Shown here: positions 5,530-6,924 of the stretch, one piece after another
Position numbering within the stretch: the first letter of the stretch is position 1
Layout of the letters: each line of letters begins with the position of its first letter
Assembly: GCA_028290245.1 (NCBI GenBank)
Contig: JAQGKG010000356.1
Span: 1-6,924, forward strand
Length of the DNA: 6,924 nt
Source: Devosia sp.
GTDB taxonomy: Bacteria > Pseudomonadota > Alphaproteobacteria > Rhizobiales > Devosiaceae
Direction of reading: 5' to 3'
Notes under the pieces: generated by a model
The model's input: the letters and a program-made list of their open reading frames with translations, nothing else
The model's database searches: none
Told to the model about the DNA's origin: nothing
Program-made: the position numbers and the translations under genes

Positions 5530-5635
5530 GCTCGTCTCCATATTGATTCTTCGAGGCTAACGGGTCGCAACACAGAAGTGAATCGTGGCATTGCGCAAGT
5601 CGGCGTTGCTAGCGTGATCGGGAAGCAGGACTGAT
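5530..5635 (-). promoter_or_regulatory. Leader/intergenic region before aglA, possible own promoter
   Basis: The 106 bases between the ABM gene stop and the aglA start hold no gene. They include an 8-bp palindrome TTGCGCAA (5591-5598) with a central CG step, as seen in some LacI-type operators. Minus-strand TTGCGA is followed 17 nt later by ATCAAT, a weak -35/-10 pair close to the start. The gap is long enough for an independent promoter, but none is convincing; read-through from the upstream pair is equally possible. Confidence 0.25.
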
Positions 5636-5947
5636 CTATTTCGACGCCAGAAAAATTGGGTCGACTTCGATCAGCTGCAACGACGTGACCATCGCCAGTG
5701 TGCCGGTCTTGTATTTGAGAAAATGCGGGGTCTGGATGTGGGTCTCGTAGGCTGCGCGGGACGCGTAGACCTCGAGTAACCGGATATGATGCGGACGTTC
5801 CTTATCCGACACTGCATGCAGCATCATGACGCCCGGCTCACGCCCGATCGAGGCTGCAATTTCTTCGGTCAGGAGTGCCGTATAAGCAGGAAGCTGGGCA
5901 GGATCGACGTCGATTTCAGCAATGCGCACCATGCGTTGATCGCTCAT
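5636..5947 (-). CDS. ABM-domain protein, putative quinol monooxygenase (YgiN-like)
   Basis: A 103-residue single-domain dimeric alpha/beta-barrel protein of the antibiotic biosynthesis monooxygenase (ABM) superfamily. Members act on quinols or polyketides without cofactor, but many have no known substrate. Evidence is the pattern REPGVMMLHAV (36-46), HIRLLEVYASRAAYETH (54-70) and TPHFLKYK (73-80), with the first strand RIAEIDVDP (8-16). Length is typical. The start follows the dehydrogenase stop by 3 nt (TAA TAA ATG), and no Shine-Dalgarno is seen, so it probably depends on coupled translation. A second Met at residue 6 is possible. Pairing with a 2-hydroxyacid dehydrogenase suggests both handle one small oxidised metabolite; that is inference. 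Confidence 0.85.
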   Translation of the reverse strand: MSDQRMVRIAEIDVDPAQLPAYTALLTEEIAASIGREPGVMMLHAVSDKERPHHIRLLEVYASRAAYETHIQTPHFLKYKTGTLAMVTSLQLIEVDPIFLASK

Positions 5948-5950
5948 TTA

Positions 5951-6880
5951 TTAGACCACGGCTGAGATCAGGGGCTCGCCGGCGAAATGCGCGTCGAGGT
6001 TGGCGACCAGCAGCGCGCCCATGGCATCGCGCGTCTGGTGGGTGGCGCTGCCTTGATGGGGGGATAGCACGACGTTTTCGAGCGCGAAGAAGGCCTCGGG
6101 AACCTGGGGTTCGTTTTCGAAGACGTCGAGCGCGGCGCCGCCGAGGCCGCCAGTCTGCAGCAGTTCGAGCAGGGCGGGCTCATCGACCAGAGTGCCGCGA
6201 GCGACATTGATCAGCATGCCCTTGGGGCCAAGGGCAGTGAGGACTTCGCGCGAGACGATGCGGTCGGTGCCCGCGCCGCCGGGCGCGATGATGACGAGGC
6301 AATCGCTGTCGCGGGCCATGTCCACGAGGTTTTCGTAGAAAATGTGCGGTTCGGAAGGCTGGCGTTTGCGGCCGTGATAGACCACGCGCATTTTCATGGC
6401 CTGGGCGCGGACGGCGATTTCCTTGCCTATGCGGCCGAGGCCAAGAATGCCGACGGTCTTGCCGGTGAGTTCGGTGAAGAGGCCAAAATTGGCGTTGGGC
6501 CATTTGCCCTGGCGGACAAACTGATCGCTTTGCGGAATGCGTCGGGCGAGGGCAATCATCATGCCGATGGTGAGTTCGGCGACGGCGTCATTGAGCACGT
6601 TGGGCGTGTTGGTGACGCGGATATTGCGCGCCTTGGCGGATTTGGTGTCGATATTGTCGTAGCCGACGCCGAAGCTGGCGATGATTTCGAGGTTGGGCAG
6701 GGCATCCATCAGGTCGGCCTGCACGCCGGAGCCGGCATGGGCGAGGATGCGGGCGCCATTTTCAGCCAGCCATGCGTTGGGGTCGGCCTGCTCGTGCAGC
6801 TTGTGGACAGCGTAGCGCTCGGCGAGTGCGGCTTCACAGCTAGCGAGGAGCTTGCCGGTTTGCAGGATTTCGATGGTCAT
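5951..6880 (-). CDS. D-isomer-specific 2-hydroxyacid dehydrogenase (glyoxylate/hydroxypyruvate reductase type)
   Basis: A 309-residue cytosolic oxidoreductase that interconverts 2-oxoacids and D-2-hydroxyacids. Motifs: FGVGYDNIDTK (70-80), NTPNVLNDAVAEL (91-103), Rossmann GLGRIG (147-152), NVARGTLVDEPAL (225-237) with catalytic Arg228, DVFENEP with Glu257, and SPHQGSATHQTR with His275. The catalytic Arg-Glu-His triad is complete. After the second Rossmann strand the sequence is VVYHGRKR (166-173), with no acidic residue to hold the NAD ribose, so NADP(H) is expected; this favours glyoxylate/hydroxypyruvate reduction. ATG 6880 is preferred because AGGA (6887-6890) lies 6 nt upstream and the family usually begins near EILQTGKL; an in-frame ATG at 6913 would add 11 residues and has no ribosome binding site in view. 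It heads a minus-strand unit with the ABM gene. The promoter lies beyond the right edge. Confidence 0.93.
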   Translation of the reverse strand: MTIEILQTGKLLASCEAALAERYAVHKLHEQADPNAWLAENGARILAHAGSGVQADLMDALPNLEIIASFGVGYDNIDTKSAKARNIRVTNTPNVLNDAVAELTIGMMIALARRIPQSDQFVRQGKWPNANFGLFTELTGKTVGILGLGRIGKEIAVRAQAMKMRVVYHGRKRQPSEPHIFYENLVDMARDSDCLVIIAPGGAGTDRIVSREVLTALGPKGMLINVARGTLVDEPALLELLQTGGLGGAALDVFENEPQVPEAFFALENVVLSPHQGSATHQTRDAMGALLVANLDAHFAGEPLISAVV

Positions 6881-6886
6881 GGATAT

Positions 6887-6890
6887 TCCT
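6887..6890 (-). promoter_or_regulatory. Ribosome binding site deciding the dehydrogenase start
   Basis: The minus strand reads AGGA six bases before ATG 6880, supporting this start over ATG 6913, which has no purine-rich stretch upstream within the window. Confidence 0.5.
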
Positions 6891-6924
6891 GTCTTGGCAG
6901 TTGGGTCGGACATACGGAGTGTTC

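Noticed and set aside
5530..5541. ATG 5541 as the aglA start
   Set aside because: No ribosome binding site precedes it, while GGAG sits 6 nt before ATG 5529 and family members begin near that residue.

Overview
The window looks like chromosomal DNA from a GC-rich alphaproteobacterium, most likely Hyphomicrobiales (Rhizobiales), possibly Devosia-like. This rests on the alphaproteobacterial-type alpha-glucosidase AglA, the AbrB-duplication membrane protein, the NADPH-type 2-hydroxyacid dehydrogenase, and a family of C-rich/G-rich palindromes next to a DUF559 nuclease gene. The genus is inferred from protein style only. There are eight genes, no RNA genes, no insertion sequence, no CRISPR array and no gene-free stretch longer than about 210 bases.

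Layout. Left edge (minus strand): the 5' two thirds of an electron-transfer flavoprotein beta gene, cut by an in-frame TAG where the family normally has Glu in Arg-Glu-Ile-Asp. Reading frame and homology resume after the stop, so this looks like a nonsense mutation (or a base error). A 211-base divergent intergenic region with two small perfect palindromes separates it from a plus-strand M20 metallopeptidase/amidohydrolase (701-1870). Then come three copies of a 36-base palindromic repeat: copy A (1898-1933), copy B inverted (1985-2020) and copy C (2359-2394). B and C are 35/36 identical and bracket a small DUF559 (Vsr-like PD-(D/E)XK) nuclease gene. Copy B supplies its ribosome binding site and copy C its C-terminal tail. 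Downstream on the plus strand are an AbrB-family polytopic membrane protein (2476-3561) and, overlapping it by ATGA, a 91-residue exported protein (3558-3833). A strong hairpin at 3861-3883 closes both this operon and the convergent minus-strand unit.

The right half is minus strand. A D-2-hydroxyacid dehydrogenase (start 6880) is followed after 3 nt by a small ABM/YgiN-like monooxygenase (5947-5636), then after a 106-nt gap by a solitary GH13 alpha-glucosidase, AglA (5529-3889). The genes are mostly catabolic (amidohydrolase, oligosaccharide hydrolysis, hydroxyacid/glyoxylate reduction, acyl-CoA-linked electron transfer), but they do not form one obvious pathway.

The most interesting region is 1898-2394. 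It holds a nuclease gene built into an inverted pair of genome-type palindromes, with a third copy next to it in REPIN-like geometry. The repeat contains the mRNA's Shine-Dalgarno and a predicted G-quadruplex that competes with a hairpin. This resembles a REP/RAYT arrangement with a different nuclease class, and a genome-wide repeat search could test it.
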